This document shows positions 45,774-54,881 of a stretch of DNA of 64,000 nt, one piece after another. The stretch is from Collinsella sp. zg1085 (GTDB lineage: Bacteria > Actinomycetota > Coriobacteriia > Coriobacteriales > Coriobacteriaceae). Each line of letters opens with the position of its first letter. Positions within the stretch are counted from its first letter, which is position 1. The translations under genes and the position numbers were made by a program. The notes under the pieces were generated by a model, which did not search any database, had not been told where the DNA came from, and worked only from the letters and a program-made list of their open reading frames with translations. Location: the NCBI RefSeq assembly GCF_018889955.1, contig NZ_CP076545.1, positions 620,001-684,000 of the forward strand, given 5' to 3'.

Positions 45774-46367
45774 GTGAACTTTGCAACGATAAAATATGCC
45801 GATATAGCCAATGGCGAGGGTATTCGTACGTCGCTCTTTGTATCGGGTTGTCGGCGGGGCTGTCCGTTTTGCTTTAATGAAGCAGCGTGGAACTTCAAGG
45901 CGGGCAAGCCGTTTACCACAGCCGTTGAAGATGATATTTTGAAGAGCCTTGAGCCAAGTTATGTGGATGGCTTGACGGTTTTGGGCGGCGAGCCTATGGA
46001 GCCTGAGAACCAAGTGGGACTGGTCAATTTCTTGGAACGGGTACGGATGCGCTATCCACCTTCAACAGGAAAGACCATTTGGATTTATACCGGCGACACC
46101 TATCATCAGGAGCTTGTGCCAGGTGGTTCTCACTACACGGCAGTGACTGACCGTATCTTGCAAGTATGCGATGTATTGGTTGATGGTCCTTTTGTGCAGG
46201 AGCTCTATGACATCAGTTTGCGCTTTCGTGGTTCATCGAATCAGCGCCTGATTGACCTTAATGCAACACGTGAGCAGCTCAAAGCAGGAGTATCTCCTGT
46301 GGATGCTGTGCGTCTTTGGAGTGATAGCTCGCTTTATCAATCGCATCAGTTGAGTAGTCGCTTGTAG
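45774..46367 (+). CDS. nrdG: Anaerobic ribonucleotide reductase activating protein
   Basis: Radical-SAM activase that installs the glycyl radical on NrdD. The 197-aa protein has the CX3CX2C iron-sulfur motif (Cys26, Cys30, Cys33 in SGCRRGCPFC), TVLGGEPMEPENQ and KTIWIYTGDTY. GTG start 25 bases after nrdD with only a weak ribosome site, so expression is probably coupled. A 15-bp hairpin follows. Confidence 0.95.
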   Translation: MNFATIKYADIANGEGIRTSLFVSGCRRGCPFCFNEAAWNFKAGKPFTTAVEDDILKSLEPSYVDGLTVLGGEPMEPENQVGLVNFLERVRMRYPPSTGKTIWIYTGDTYHQELVPGGSHYTAVTDRILQVCDVLVDGPFVQELYDISLRFRGSSNQRLIDLNATREQLKAGVSPVDAVRLWSDSSLYQSHQLSSRL

Positions 46368-46409
46368 CTGCTATATTGAGTGCCTGCTATATCAAGCAGT
46401 CGCTTAACA

Positions 46410-46444
46410 AAGATGGCACAAGAAAACTGTTCTTGTGCCATCTT
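46410..46444. terminator. Terminator-like hairpin between nrdG and the APC permease gene
   Basis: Perfect 15-bp stem AAGATGGCACAAGAA / TTCTTGTGCCATCTT with a five-base loop. It lies between convergent genes and could serve both; T runs are short. Confidence 0.7.
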
Positions 46445-46519
46445 GCTCTATGGTGCAGTGGGTTTATTCGTGATGTATATTTCAATTCTGCTGCACGCAC
46501 AATTGTGTAAACGAAGCCT

Positions 46520-48025
46520 CTATACTAACGTCGCAATGCCTGTGAGCTGGAGATATATTGAGATGACTGCCAAGATTACAATAGAGGCAGCGATAATCTT
46601 ATCCCATATGAGCGGCAGAATCTTCTTCTTACGCCCATGTTCTCCGAGTGCATAAACCACAAGCCCAGGAGCAAAGGTGACTGTTGTAACCATGACACCT
46701 GCAAGTCCTGTGGTGTAGACCAAAAAGAGTGTATAGATAAAGGCGAGTGTGCCAAAGAGCATAACACTGGTGCGATTTGGTGCTAAAGGACTATCTAGGT
46801 GCTGGTTCTTGATACCAATAATCATATAATAGGCAGCAGAGCAGACATAGGGAATCAAAATGGTATTAACGGCGCAGGTATAGAAGAATTGATAGGTGCC
46901 AGCGGATACAACTGCCAAAATAAGGAAAAGCTGCATGATGGCGGCGCTGACATAAATGGTTACCACTGGTGCGCCATGTTTGTTGGTTTGGGCAAAAAAT
47001 TTAGGGAAGGTGCCTTGCACAGCGGCTTCATAGGGAGTTTCGGCGGCAATAACCACATAACCAATGAGTGCGCCAGCAAGTGAGAGTACGACACCAAAGT
47101 TTACGATACTCGCGCCAATTGGTCCTATAGCAGCCTCAAGGATACCTGCCATAGAAGGTGCTGCAAGCTCAGCCATGGCTGCACGTGGTACAACACCCAT
47201 GCTAAGAATTGAAATAAAAAGATAGAGGATAAAGACTGAGATAAAACCAAGGGCGGTTGCGCGTCCAACATCGCGCACATATTTTGCCTTACCCGAAATG
47301 ACGACCGCACCCTCAATACCGGTAAAGACCCAAACAAGCGCAATCATGGTGGAGACGAATTGCGTCCAGAAATCAGGCCCTGCGGCTTCGCCCCAGAAAT
47401 TGGTAAAGAAAACCTCAGGATTAAACTTGCCTAAGAGCGTGATAGCAACCACAAAAAGTGCAAGCGGCACAAGCTTTGCTATGGTGACTACGGTGTTGAG
47501 GCTGACGGCTTCTTTTACGCCACGAGAAACCAAAAACGAGCAGCCCCAAATGGCAATGGATGCACAGATAAACGAGACAAGGTTATTCCCTGCGCCAAAA
47601 ATAGGGAAGAAATAACCAAGTGACCCAAAGAGCAAAATGGCAAAGCTTACGTTAGAAAAACATGCGCTAATCCAGTAGCCCCAAGCAGAATTAAAGCCAA
47701 TAAAGTCGCCAAAACCTGCGGCTGCATAGGCATAGATACCGCCGGTTAAATCGGGACGCGCTTGAGATAGTCCGCGAAAGGCACTCATGAGGGTAAAGAC
47801 GCCAATAAAGCAAACAAGCCAGCCAACAAGAACTGCGCCGGTGTTTGCTCCGCCGGCAGCTAGGTCACCGCATAGAGAGAAAATACCGGCGCATATGGTG
47901 GACGTGATAACCATCATGGTGAGTTGTAAGACATTAAGACCGCCTGGATTGATTATGGCCTCTTCATGTGTGGATTGAGGCGTGTCTTGAGAACTTGGCG
48001 CGGGTGTGGTGTGAACATCATTCAT
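46520..48025 (-). CDS. APC family amino acid antiporter (basic amino acid/polyamine type)
   Basis: Membrane transporter of 501 aa with about 12-13 helices. The start MMVITSTICAGIFSLCGDLAAGG and RPDLTGGIYAYAAAGFGDFIGF match the basic amino acid/polyamine antiporter (ArcD/YdgI-like) branch of the APC superfamily, and VFTGIEGAVVISGKAKY is typical. GAGGAA lies five bases before the ATG. It is downstream of the dimethylargininase gene in the same direction, so it probably imports arginine or methylarginines in exchange for citrulline, ornithine or a related amino acid. Exact substrates are inference. Confidence 0.85.
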   Translation of the reverse strand: MNDVHTTPAPSSQDTPQSTHEEAIINPGGLNVLQLTMMVITSTICAGIFSLCGDLAAGGANTGAVLVGWLVCFIGVFTLMSAFRGLSQARPDLTGGIYAYAAAGFGDFIGFNSAWGYWISACFSNVSFAILLFGSLGYFFPIFGAGNNLVSFICASIAIWGCSFLVSRGVKEAVSLNTVVTIAKLVPLALFVVAITLLGKFNPEVFFTNFWGEAAGPDFWTQFVSTMIALVWVFTGIEGAVVISGKAKYVRDVGRATALGFISVFILYLFISILSMGVVPRAAMAELAAPSMAGILEAAIGPIGASIVNFGVVLSLAGALIGYVVIAAETPYEAAVQGTFPKFFAQTNKHGAPVVTIYVSAAIMQLFLILAVVSAGTYQFFYTCAVNTILIPYVCSAAYYMIIGIKNQHLDSPLAPNRTSVMLFGTLAFIYTLFLVYTTGLAGVMVTTVTFAPGLVVYALGEHGRKKKILPLIWDKIIAASIVILAVISIYLQLTGIATLV

Positions 48026-48044
48026 ATATTCCTCGTTTCAGAAA

Positions 48045-48073
48045 CGGCGCCTTACTAATTAAGGAAGGCGCCG
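48045..48073 (-). promoter_or_regulatory. Hairpin in the leader of the APC permease gene
   Basis: CGGCGCCTT at 48045-48053 pairs perfectly with AAGGCGCCG at 48065-48073. It lies between the dimethylargininase stop and the permease start with no T tract, so an mRNA processing or stabilising element is more likely than a full terminator. Confidence 0.45.
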
Positions 48074-48194
48074 CAAGGAGTTGAACTATGAAGTGGTGTA
48101 CGCACGGGTGCATAACTATGACAGTCACCGTTTTGGCACTGAACAGCCGATATTTTGTCAGCCCGTGCGTGCTATGCGTGTTTTTGCCGTGCAC

Positions 48195-48971
48195 TTAGAA
48201 ACGTAGTGACATGCAGGACAGACCGCCATCAAGTTTGCGATACTCGCTGGTATCAACCACAATCGTCTTATACCCGGCATCTTGAACGGCTTTTAGCACA
48301 GTGGGGTAGCCCTCGGCAACAATGACGGTATCGTTGACCCAGATGCAGTTGGCACCATAGGCTTCGTCTTCTGGAACAACAATCTTGGTGTAATCGGCAA
48401 AGTCTGGCTTCTCAATAAACTCACCAGAAACAAGCATAATGTTGTTTTCGATGTAGTTGACTCCCGTCTTGAGGTGAAGCACCAGCTCAAGAGGCACCTC
48501 AGAACCAGAGAGCCCCCAACCTTTTAAAATGCTAAAGAATTGACGGATACCCTCTTCGTTGGTGCGTGCTGAGCGGCCAACATAGAAGTGGTCGCCTACC
48601 ATCATGACGTCACCGCCGTCGAGCGTTCCGGGAGCTTCGATGTGCTTGATGTGCTCATCGTCAAAGAAGCGGTGGAGTACCGGCTCAATCTCATCCTTTT
48701 CACCGTTGCGCGAATCAGCACCTGGGTTGGTAATAATGGCACCACAACGGGTAATGACTGCGGGGTCTTCAACAAAAACGCTATCGGGATACTGCTCAAG
48801 GGGAGGCAAGACCGTAACATCTACACCGCATGCAAGCAGTGCATCGATATAGGTGTTGTGCTGCTTAATGGCAAGTTCAAAATCAGGCTTGCCAAGTTCA
48901 GGCGCGCTGGTGATGCCATCAACAAGGGATCGAGAAGGACGACGGACAATCGTGTGAGTAAATGCGGTCAT
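48195..48971 (-). CDS. Dimethylargininase (NG,NG-dimethylarginine dimethylaminohydrolase)
   Basis: Guanidino-modifying enzyme that hydrolyses methylated arginines to citrulline and methylamines. At 258 aa it is the DDAH length, far shorter than arginine deiminase (about 400 aa). Key residues: substrate loop PDSVFVEDPAV, GTLDGGDVM, catalytic His166 in LVLHLKTGV, and nucleophile Cys253 in the C-terminal DGGLSCMSLRF, as in Pseudomonas DDAH. AAAGGAAG precedes the ATG. Cotranscribed with the APC antiporter; the divergent GntR regulator may control both. Confidence 0.88.
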   Translation of the reverse strand: MTAFTHTIVRRPSRSLVDGITSAPELGKPDFELAIKQHNTYIDALLACGVDVTVLPPLEQYPDSVFVEDPAVITRCGAIITNPGADSRNGEKDEIEPVLHRFFDDEHIKHIEAPGTLDGGDVMMVGDHFYVGRSARTNEEGIRQFFSILKGWGLSGSEVPLELVLHLKTGVNYIENNIMLVSGEFIEKPDFADYTKIVVPEDEAYGANCIWVNDTVIVAEGYPTVLKAVQDAGYKTIVVDTSEYRKLDGGLSCMSLRF

Positions 48972-49037
48972 AGTGCTTCCTTTCTCAAGACACAGGCAAA
49001 CTTCGGTTGTCTGCCTTTGTCTCAGTCTAATAGTATT

Positions 49038-49047
49038 TCGTATACGA
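49038..49047. promoter_or_regulatory. GntR-type operator candidate, TCGTATACGA site
   Basis: Perfect palindrome TCGTATACGA in the ddah-gntR intergenic region. Related sequences TCGTATACAT (49154-49163) and TTGTATACGA (49308-49317, inside the start of gntR) give three copies in 280 bases. FadR/GntR-family operators often have a GT...AC core like this. Confidence 0.5.
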
Positions 49048-49255
49048 TTTTGGGAATGAAGCTATGACTTCGTGAATAATCCACAAGATTGAGACATATA
49101 ACAGTGAGGATAAAGAACTTATTTTATAGCAAGTTATATAGGTAAAACTATATTCGTATACATTGTACATAAATACTGTACTGCTTGTGTAGCATGGGGT
49201 AGAGGTGTTGCGTTGTGATACAATATGTACGTAAAAATATGCAAAGAGCATCTGT

Positions 49256-49927
49256 ATGAAGGTAGCTCCCATGGTGACACTTGGTTCATATCGACCACTT
49301 AAAGACCTTGTATACGATTATATTTCACGCAAGATTGCTCAAGACGAGCTTTCAGTTGGAGACCGTGTGCCCGAGCCTATGATTTGTGAAGCGCTCGGTG
49401 TATCACGCACCCCTGTTCGCGAGGCGTTAATTCAGCTTGCAAGTGAGGGCTATCTTGAGAATATTCCTCGTCGAGGCTTTCGGGTGCGCGGCATTTCGGA
49501 CGAATCTGCTCGAGAGTTATATGAAATAATCGGCCCTTTGGACGGACATGCGGCAGCACTTGCTTGCCCGCATCTAACGCCTGATGATTTACACCACATG
49601 CAGTTCTTGTGGGATTCTATGAATCTTGCTATCAATAGTCATATGTTTGAGCGCTATGACGGCTTTCAAAAAGAATTTCATCGCATCTACCAGCAACGTT
49701 GTGGAAATAAGCGACTGCTGAAACTTTTAGAAGCACAAGATCGTGCCTTCATGAAGCCAGGCTATGGTGAGCTCAACTCTGAGGCAATTTATGAGTTGCT
49801 CGCCAAAGCAAATCGGGAGCACGCTCATATTTTGGAGCTCTTTCAAGCAGGTGCTGCAGCTGAGGTGGAAAACTATATTCGCGACGTTCACTGGAGCACA
49901 GAAAACGCGCGATATAACGCCTGGTAA
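49256..49927 (+). CDS. GntR family (FadR subfamily) transcriptional regulator
   Basis: DNA-binding regulator of 223 aa. N-terminal winged helix-turn-helix (VYDYISRKIAQDELSVGDRV, ALGVSRTPVREALIQLASEGYL, RGFRV) and an all-helical FCD effector domain from about 85 (ARELYEIIGPLDGHAAALA to the C-terminus). Divergent from the dimethylargininase and antiporter genes, making it their likely regulator with an amino-acid-derived effector. The ATG at 49256 has AAAGAG upstream; the second in-frame ATG at 49271 is an alternative. Confidence 0.9.
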   Translation: MKVAPMVTLGSYRPLKDLVYDYISRKIAQDELSVGDRVPEPMICEALGVSRTPVREALIQLASEGYLENIPRRGFRVRGISDESARELYEIIGPLDGHAAALACPHLTPDDLHHMQFLWDSMNLAINSHMFERYDGFQKEFHRIYQQRCGNKRLLKLLEAQDRAFMKPGYGELNSEAIYELLAKANREHAHILELFQAGAAAEVENYIRDVHWSTENARYNAW

Positions 49928-50006
49928 ATAGCTGGTTCTGATACCAAGGCGTCTATCGCGCGTGAATATGCGCGGCGTATTGCAAACATTAAGGGATTAA
50001 AGCGCG

Positions 50007-51293
50007 TTAATCCTCAATCCACATACGCAAAACTCCAGTAAGGCTTGGCTCGGTCTTGAGCGCAGCTACTGCCGCCTCAAGCGCACTATCGCATGTCTGA
50101 GCAATACGGAGTGCAAGGTTGTGCTCGTTACAGATGTGCACGTCATCAATAACAAGCCCTGATGCAGTAAGCACCTCGCATACACGAGCTTTCTCCTCAG
50201 ATGCGTGTCCGCCACAGCTCACTCTCAGGTATGCAGGACCTTCATGAACATTGCTTGATAAGACAGGCACAACTGCTCGAACTACTGGTGGCTCAGGGCG
50301 CACATTCTCGCCCTGGCTCAAAGGGGCAGCAATGCTCAAAATATCTCCCACAACAGCACTTGCAGTGGGGAAGGAGCCAGCGCCAGCCCCATAGAACATG
50401 GTTTCGCCCACAGCGTCGCCTACCACATAGATGGCGTTCATGGCTTCAGAGACTTGCGCAAGCTGATGCTGCTTTGAGATAAGAGTTGGTTGCACGCGCG
50501 CTGTAATGCCTGATTGTGTGCGCTCAGCAATACCTAGAAGCTTAATGGTGTAACCCCACGCGACAGCACACTCAAAATCAAGGGAGCTAACTGAGCGGAT
50601 TCCTTCAGTGATTACTTGTTCTGAGTTTACGCGGCTCCTAAATCCAAGGCTTGCAAGTAGCGCTGTTTTGCTTGCAGCATCAAAACCATCTACGTCGGCA
50701 GAAGGGTTGGCCTCGGCGTAGCCAAGCGCCTGTGCATCGCGCAAGACAGTTCCAAAATCGGCGCCTTCGCGCTCCATGCGGGTCAAAATATAGTTAGTGG
50801 TGCCATTCAAAATGCCGGCAATGCGCGTGATATTATTGGCAATAAGTGCCTGTTCAAGGGTGCAAATGATAGGGATTCCACCGCCTACTGCCGCCTCATA
50901 GCAAAGACGAACCCCGCTCTCGTGCGCCTGTTCGCTCAAGAGTTCATGGCGCTTGCCAAGGAGAGCTTTGTTAGCAGTAACCACATGTTTTCCGGCAGCA
51001 AGGGCTGCCTCTATAATGTCTTGTGCCGGATGCTCGCCGCCAATAAGCTCAACAATGATATCGATGGCGGGGTCATGAATGAGCTCATGCCAATCAGCGC
51101 AAAAACGCGCATCATCAAGGCCACATGCACGTGCTTCATCGATACTACGTGCACAAGCTTTTATAATTGAGACGTCAATATTGTGTTGAGCGCGGTAGTT
51201 GTCGCGATGGCTTTCTATAACGCGAACAACACCACCACCCACTGTTCCAAGACCAATAATGCCCACGCCAACAGAGCGAAGTGTTGCTTGCAT
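50007..51293 (-). CDS. hom: Homoserine dehydrogenase
   Basis: Reduces aspartate semialdehyde to homoserine for threonine and methionine synthesis. The 428-aa protein has a Rossmann N-terminus (GVGIIGLGTVGGGVV), the catalytic domain (VTANKALL, AAVGGGIPIICTLEQAL, GILNGTTNYILTRM, LGYAEANPSADVDGFDAASK) and a C-terminal ACT domain from about 345, likely for threonine feedback. ATG at 51293 follows AAAGGAG; a TTG five codons upstream overlaps that site. thrB, thrC and lysC are not adjacent. Confidence 0.95.
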   Translation of the reverse strand: MQATLRSVGVGIIGLGTVGGGVVRVIESHRDNYRAQHNIDVSIIKACARSIDEARACGLDDARFCADWHELIHDPAIDIIVELIGGEHPAQDIIEAALAAGKHVVTANKALLGKRHELLSEQAHESGVRLCYEAAVGGGIPIICTLEQALIANNITRIAGILNGTTNYILTRMEREGADFGTVLRDAQALGYAEANPSADVDGFDAASKTALLASLGFRSRVNSEQVITEGIRSVSSLDFECAVAWGYTIKLLGIAERTQSGITARVQPTLISKQHQLAQVSEAMNAIYVVGDAVGETMFYGAGAGSFPTASAVVGDILSIAAPLSQGENVRPEPPVVRAVVPVLSSNVHEGPAYLRVSCGGHASEEKARVCEVLTASGLVIDDVHICNEHNLALRIAQTCDSALEAAVAALKTEPSLTGVLRMWIED

Positions 51294-51625
51294 ACCTGCT
51301 CCTTTCAAGAGAGCCTAAGAGAGCCTGCTGGCATTGTACCCAAGCCTGCTCAGAGTTTGAAACAGAGTATTAACACTGAGAAGTATCCATGGTGGTGCCG
51401 AAAAATTAAGCCATGAACTGCGGTGAAATTGAACAGAAACATGAGAAAAATGCCGTTTATCGAAGAAAATAGGCTTGTTGACCGAAAATAACTCGCTTCT
51501 TGCACGCAAATCAAGTAGCCTATTGCGCACGTTCTTATTGCTTTTCGTTCGACGGAAATATGCATAAAGAGCGACGTTTTATTCATCGCCAGCGTCGCCT
51601 GGTGAGCATCCGAAGGGAGAACCGC

Positions 51626-52822
51626 ATGTCAAACAACATGAATCCTGCCGTAAACCGCAGGGCATTCATTACCGGTGTTGCAGGTCTGGGGGCAGCGGGC
51701 ATTCTCGCTGGTTGTTCAGGCAATCAAGCAGCTAAGCCTGCTGCTGGCTCTGCTGCTGCAAGTACCACATCAAATGAGAGCGGTTTTAAGATTGGTAGCT
51801 TAGGTCCTCTGACCGGTCCTGCCGCATCGTATGGTATCTCGGTTACGAATGGTGCTGAGCTGGGCTGCAAGCACTTTGCCGACAAAGAGGTGCAGCTCGT
51901 CTTTAAGAAGGAAGATACCCAGGCCAATCCTGAGACGGCAGTTAATGCATACAATACCCTCGCCGACTGGGGTATGCATGCGCTCGTTGGTCCAACGGTT
52001 ACCGGTTGCTCGGTATCAGTTGCCGATTCTTGCAATAATGACCGCACTCTTATGGTTACTCCATCCGCTTCTTCTAAGGATGTAACCAATGGTAAAGACT
52101 GCGTTTTCCAAGTTTGCTTTACCGACCCTCGTTTGGGCAAAAACGCCGCACTCTATGTTGCTGAAAAATTTCCTAACGAGAAGATTGCTGTAATCTATAA
52201 CTCCGGCGATGCATATTCTACCGGTGTTTACGAGGCCTTTAAGGCACAGGCTGAGGAGTCAAAGCTTACCATCGTGAGCGAAGAGGCGTTTAAGGAGGAG
52301 AGCCAGTCGAGCTTTAACAACCAGCTCACTAAGGCTCAGGCTGCTGGCGCTACTCTCATCTTTGCTCCTATCTATTACACACCTGCTTCTGTGCTTTTGA
52401 GCAATGCGCACGACATGGGCTACAAGGCAACGTTTATGGGCTGCGACGGTATGGACGGTATTCTGGGCGTTGAGGGCTTTGATACCAGCTTTGCCGAGGG
52501 TCTGTATCTGGTAACTCCATTCTCTGCTGATGAGCCAAAGAACGCCAAGTTTGTTGATGCATACAAAGAAGCATATGGTGAGGTTCCCGATCAGTTTGCT
52601 GCTGACGCATATGATGGTGTTCACGCTGTTGTAGAAGCCATTAAAAAGGCTGGCGTAACTGCTGATCAGTCTCCTGCAGATGTATGCGATAAGCTTGCAG
52701 ATGCTATGCGCAGCATTACGGTTGAGGGTCTTACCGGCACGCTTACTTGGAACGATAAGGGCGAGGTAGAAAAAGAGCCTTTGGTCTATGTCATCAAGGA
52801 CGGAAAATACGTCTCAGCATAG
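51626..52822 (+). CDS. Branched-chain amino acid-type ABC transporter substrate-binding lipoprotein
   Basis: Extracellular binding protein of the LIV/HAAT importer, 398 aa. The signal peptide has a twin-arginine-like NRRAF and the lipobox LAGC with Cys30, then an Ala/Ser linker. The mature part begins FKIGSLGPLTGPAASYGISV, typical of Leu/Ile/Val-binding proteins, and includes VALVGPTVTGC-like and FAEGLYLVTPFS motifs. The ATG at 51626 has AAGGGA upstream; the frame is open 42 codons further without support. First gene of a five-gene transporter operon. Confidence 0.92.
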   Translation: MSNNMNPAVNRRAFITGVAGLGAAGILAGCSGNQAAKPAAGSAAASTTSNESGFKIGSLGPLTGPAASYGISVTNGAELGCKHFADKEVQLVFKKEDTQANPETAVNAYNTLADWGMHALVGPTVTGCSVSVADSCNNDRTLMVTPSASSKDVTNGKDCVFQVCFTDPRLGKNAALYVAEKFPNEKIAVIYNSGDAYSTGVYEAFKAQAEESKLTIVSEEAFKEESQSSFNNQLTKAQAAGATLIFAPIYYTPASVLLSNAHDMGYKATFMGCDGMDGILGVEGFDTSFAEGLYLVTPFSADEPKNAKFVDAYKEAYGEVPDQFAADAYDGVHAVVEAIKKAGVTADQSPADVCDKLADAMRSITVEGLTGTLTWNDKGEVEKEPLVYVIKDGKYVSA

Positions 52823-52853
52823 TCCAAACCAACAATCATAGGTTTGTCTTGAC

Positions 52854-52888
52854 GGCAGGGGCGGTAGCGTAACCGTTCCTGCCTTTTT
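52854..52888 (+). terminator. Intra-operon terminator after the LIV binding-protein gene
   Basis: GGCAGG (52854-52859) pairs with CCTGCC (52878-52883), with an inner CGGT/ACCG stem, followed by five T. It probably allows partial readthrough into the permease genes, giving more binding protein than transporter. Confidence 0.75.
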
Positions 52889-52919
52889 GTTCATGTATTG
52901 AGGAAAGAGAGGTGCACAC

Positions 52920-53801
52920 ATGACAGTCTTTTTGCAGTATCTGGCAAATGGTTTATCTATGGGAAGCGTGTATGCGCTCATTGCGCTCGGCTACACCATG
53001 GTGTATGGCATTGCTAAGATGCTTAATTTTGCGCACGGTGATGTCATCATGGTTGGTGCCTATATTTCGTTTAGCGCTACGAGTTATTTGGGTTTGCCCG
53101 CACCTGTTGCAGTATTGCTGTCAGTATTAGTGTGCACCACGCTTGGAATTGTTATTGAAGGCCTTGCGTATAAACCACTTCGCCAGGCTGGATCGTTGGC
53201 AGTGTTGATTACCGCAATTGGCGTATCGTATCTGCTTCAGAATGCGGCGCAGCTGGTATGGGGAGCAACGCCCAAAAACTTTTCTGCCATTTTGAGTTTT
53301 CCGGTTCCTGAGCCCTTAGCCTCACTTAATGTATCGGCGGTAAGCATTGCAACTATTGTGGCTTGCTTGGTTATTATGGCGGTACTGATGTGGTTTACCA
53401 GCTATACCAAACTTGGCAAGGCGATGCGTGCTTGCTCTGAGGATAAAGAAGCGGCGCAGCTCATGGGCATACATGTTAACCGCACCATCTCTATGACTTT
53501 TGCTATTGGTTCGGCACTTGCGGCAATTGCAGGTGTGTTGATGTGCAGCTATGCTCCGGTTCTGCAGCCCACAACAGGTGCTATGCCGGGCATCAAAGCT
53601 TTTACCGCTGCAGTATTTGGCGGCATTGGCTCAATTCCTGGTGCGTTTGTTGGTGGTATTTTGCTGGGCATTATTGAGGCGATGGCACAAGCCTATATTT
53701 CTTCAAGCCTAGCTAACTCTATTGTGTTTGGCGTGCTCATTGTTATTTTGCTGGTAAAGCCTGCGGGTTTGTTGGGCAAGTATGTGCCCGAGAAGGTGTA
53801 G
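52920..53801 (+). CDS. livH: Branched-chain amino acid ABC transporter permease LivH-type
   Basis: First membrane subunit of the importer, 293 aa with about eight helices. The family start LANGLSMGSVYALIALGYTMVYGIAKMLNFAHGDVIMVGAY, EDKEAAQLMGIHVNRTI (ATPase contact loop) and GGIGSIPGAFVGGILLGIIE are clear. AAGAGAGG precedes the ATG. livM starts one base after its stop. Substrate specificity, leucine/isoleucine/valine or another compound such as urea or short amides, is set by the binding protein. Confidence 0.93.
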   Translation: MTVFLQYLANGLSMGSVYALIALGYTMVYGIAKMLNFAHGDVIMVGAYISFSATSYLGLPAPVAVLLSVLVCTTLGIVIEGLAYKPLRQAGSLAVLITAIGVSYLLQNAAQLVWGATPKNFSAILSFPVPEPLASLNVSAVSIATIVACLVIMAVLMWFTSYTKLGKAMRACSEDKEAAQLMGIHVNRTISMTFAIGSALAAIAGVLMCSYAPVLQPTTGAMPGIKAFTAAVFGGIGSIPGAFVGGILLGIIEAMAQAYISSSLANSIVFGVLIVILLVKPAGLLGKYVPEKV

Positions 53802-54881
53802 GTGAATACCATGAAATTTGCTATGAAAAAAGATATTCGCCAAGACCTGATTACGTATGGCATGGTAGTTTTGGCAAGTATTGTTGTGCTTGGCTTACAG
53901 ATGCAAGGTGTCATTCCACGTTCGCTCCAAGGACAGCTTGTGCCGGTGACCTGCTATATTGTTATGGCACTCTCGCTTAACTTAGTGGTTGGTGTGGCAG
54001 GTGATTTGTCGCTTGGGCACGCAGGTTTTATGAGTGTGGGCGCATTTACGGGTGTGGTATGTGCTATGGGTTTGAGCGAGCTTATACCTGACCCTATTAT
54101 CCGTTTGGTTTTGTCTATGCTTGTTGGCGCGCTATTTGCAGCGATTTCAGGCATTCTTATAGGTATTCCGGTATTGCGTCTGCGCGGCGATTATCTAGCA
54201 ATTGTCACCTTGGCTTTTGGTGAGATTATTAAAGAGATTGTCAACTCTTTGCTGGTAGGTGTTGATGCCAAGGGTTTGCATGTTCTCTTTAATTTGCGTG
54301 GTGATAAAACCCTTGAAGACTTGCATCTTATGGAAGGCGGCATAGCCATCATTAAGGGAGCTCAGGGCGCTTCAGGCACCACAAAGATTGCAAGCTTTGT
54401 GATAGGTATAGCGCTTGTGCTCATTACGCTCGCCATTTGTCTTAACTTGGTGCGAAGCCGTGCGGGTCGCGCAATTATGGCAGTGCGTGATAATCGTATT
54501 GCCGCTGAGAGTGTGGGCTTGTCACCGGCAAAGTATCGCCTCATTGCCTTTGCCGTATCAGCAGCACTAGCAGGAGCTGCAGGCGCTCTGTACGCAGCAA
54601 ACTTCTCACAGCTGTCTCCGGCAAAGTTTGACTTTAATACCTCAATTTTAGTCTTGGTATTTGTAGTATTGGGCGGTCTGGGCAATATGCGTGGTTCCAT
54701 TATTGCGGCGGCCTTGCTAACCATTTTGCCTGAGGCGCTGCGCGGTTTTTCAGACTACCGCATGCTTGTCTATGCGATCGTGCTCATTCTTGTCATGCTC
54801 TTTACCAGCTCTCCGCAGCTTAAACAGCTCATGCGAAGATTGTTGCCTCAACGTAAGGAAGAGGTGTCTGATGCCCAATAA
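53802..54881 (+). CDS. livM: Branched-chain amino acid ABC transporter permease LivM-type
   Basis: Second membrane subunit, 359 aa with nine to ten helices. Family marks: LVVGVAGDLSLGHAGFMSVGAF, LRLRGDYLAIVTLAFGEII, MAVRDNRIAAESVGLS (coupling loop) and VVLGGLGNMRGSI. It starts at GTG 53802 directly after livH; an ATG at 53811 is nearly as good. The last 11 bases overlap livG. Confidence 0.93.
   Translation: MNTMKFAMKKDIRQDLITYGMVVLASIVVLGLQMQGVIPRSLQGQLVPVTCYIVMALSLNLVVGVAGDLSLGHAGFMSVGAFTGVVCAMGLSELIPDPIIRLVLSMLVGALFAAISGILIGIPVLRLRGDYLAIVTLAFGEIIKEIVNSLLVGVDAKGLHVLFNLRGDKTLEDLHLMEGGIAIIKGAQGASGTTKIASFVIGIALVLITLAICLNLVRSRAGRAIMAVRDNRIAAESVGLSPAKYRLIAFAVSAALAGAAGALYAANFSQLSPAKFDFNTSILVLVFVVLGGLGNMRGSIIAAALLTILPEALRGFSDYRMLVYAIVLILVMLFTSSPQLKQLMRRLLPQRKEEVSDAQ

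Noticed and set aside
46380-46655. Plus-strand open frame of 91 codons after nrdG
   Set aside because: It overlaps the 15-bp hairpin and the antisense of the permease gene's end.
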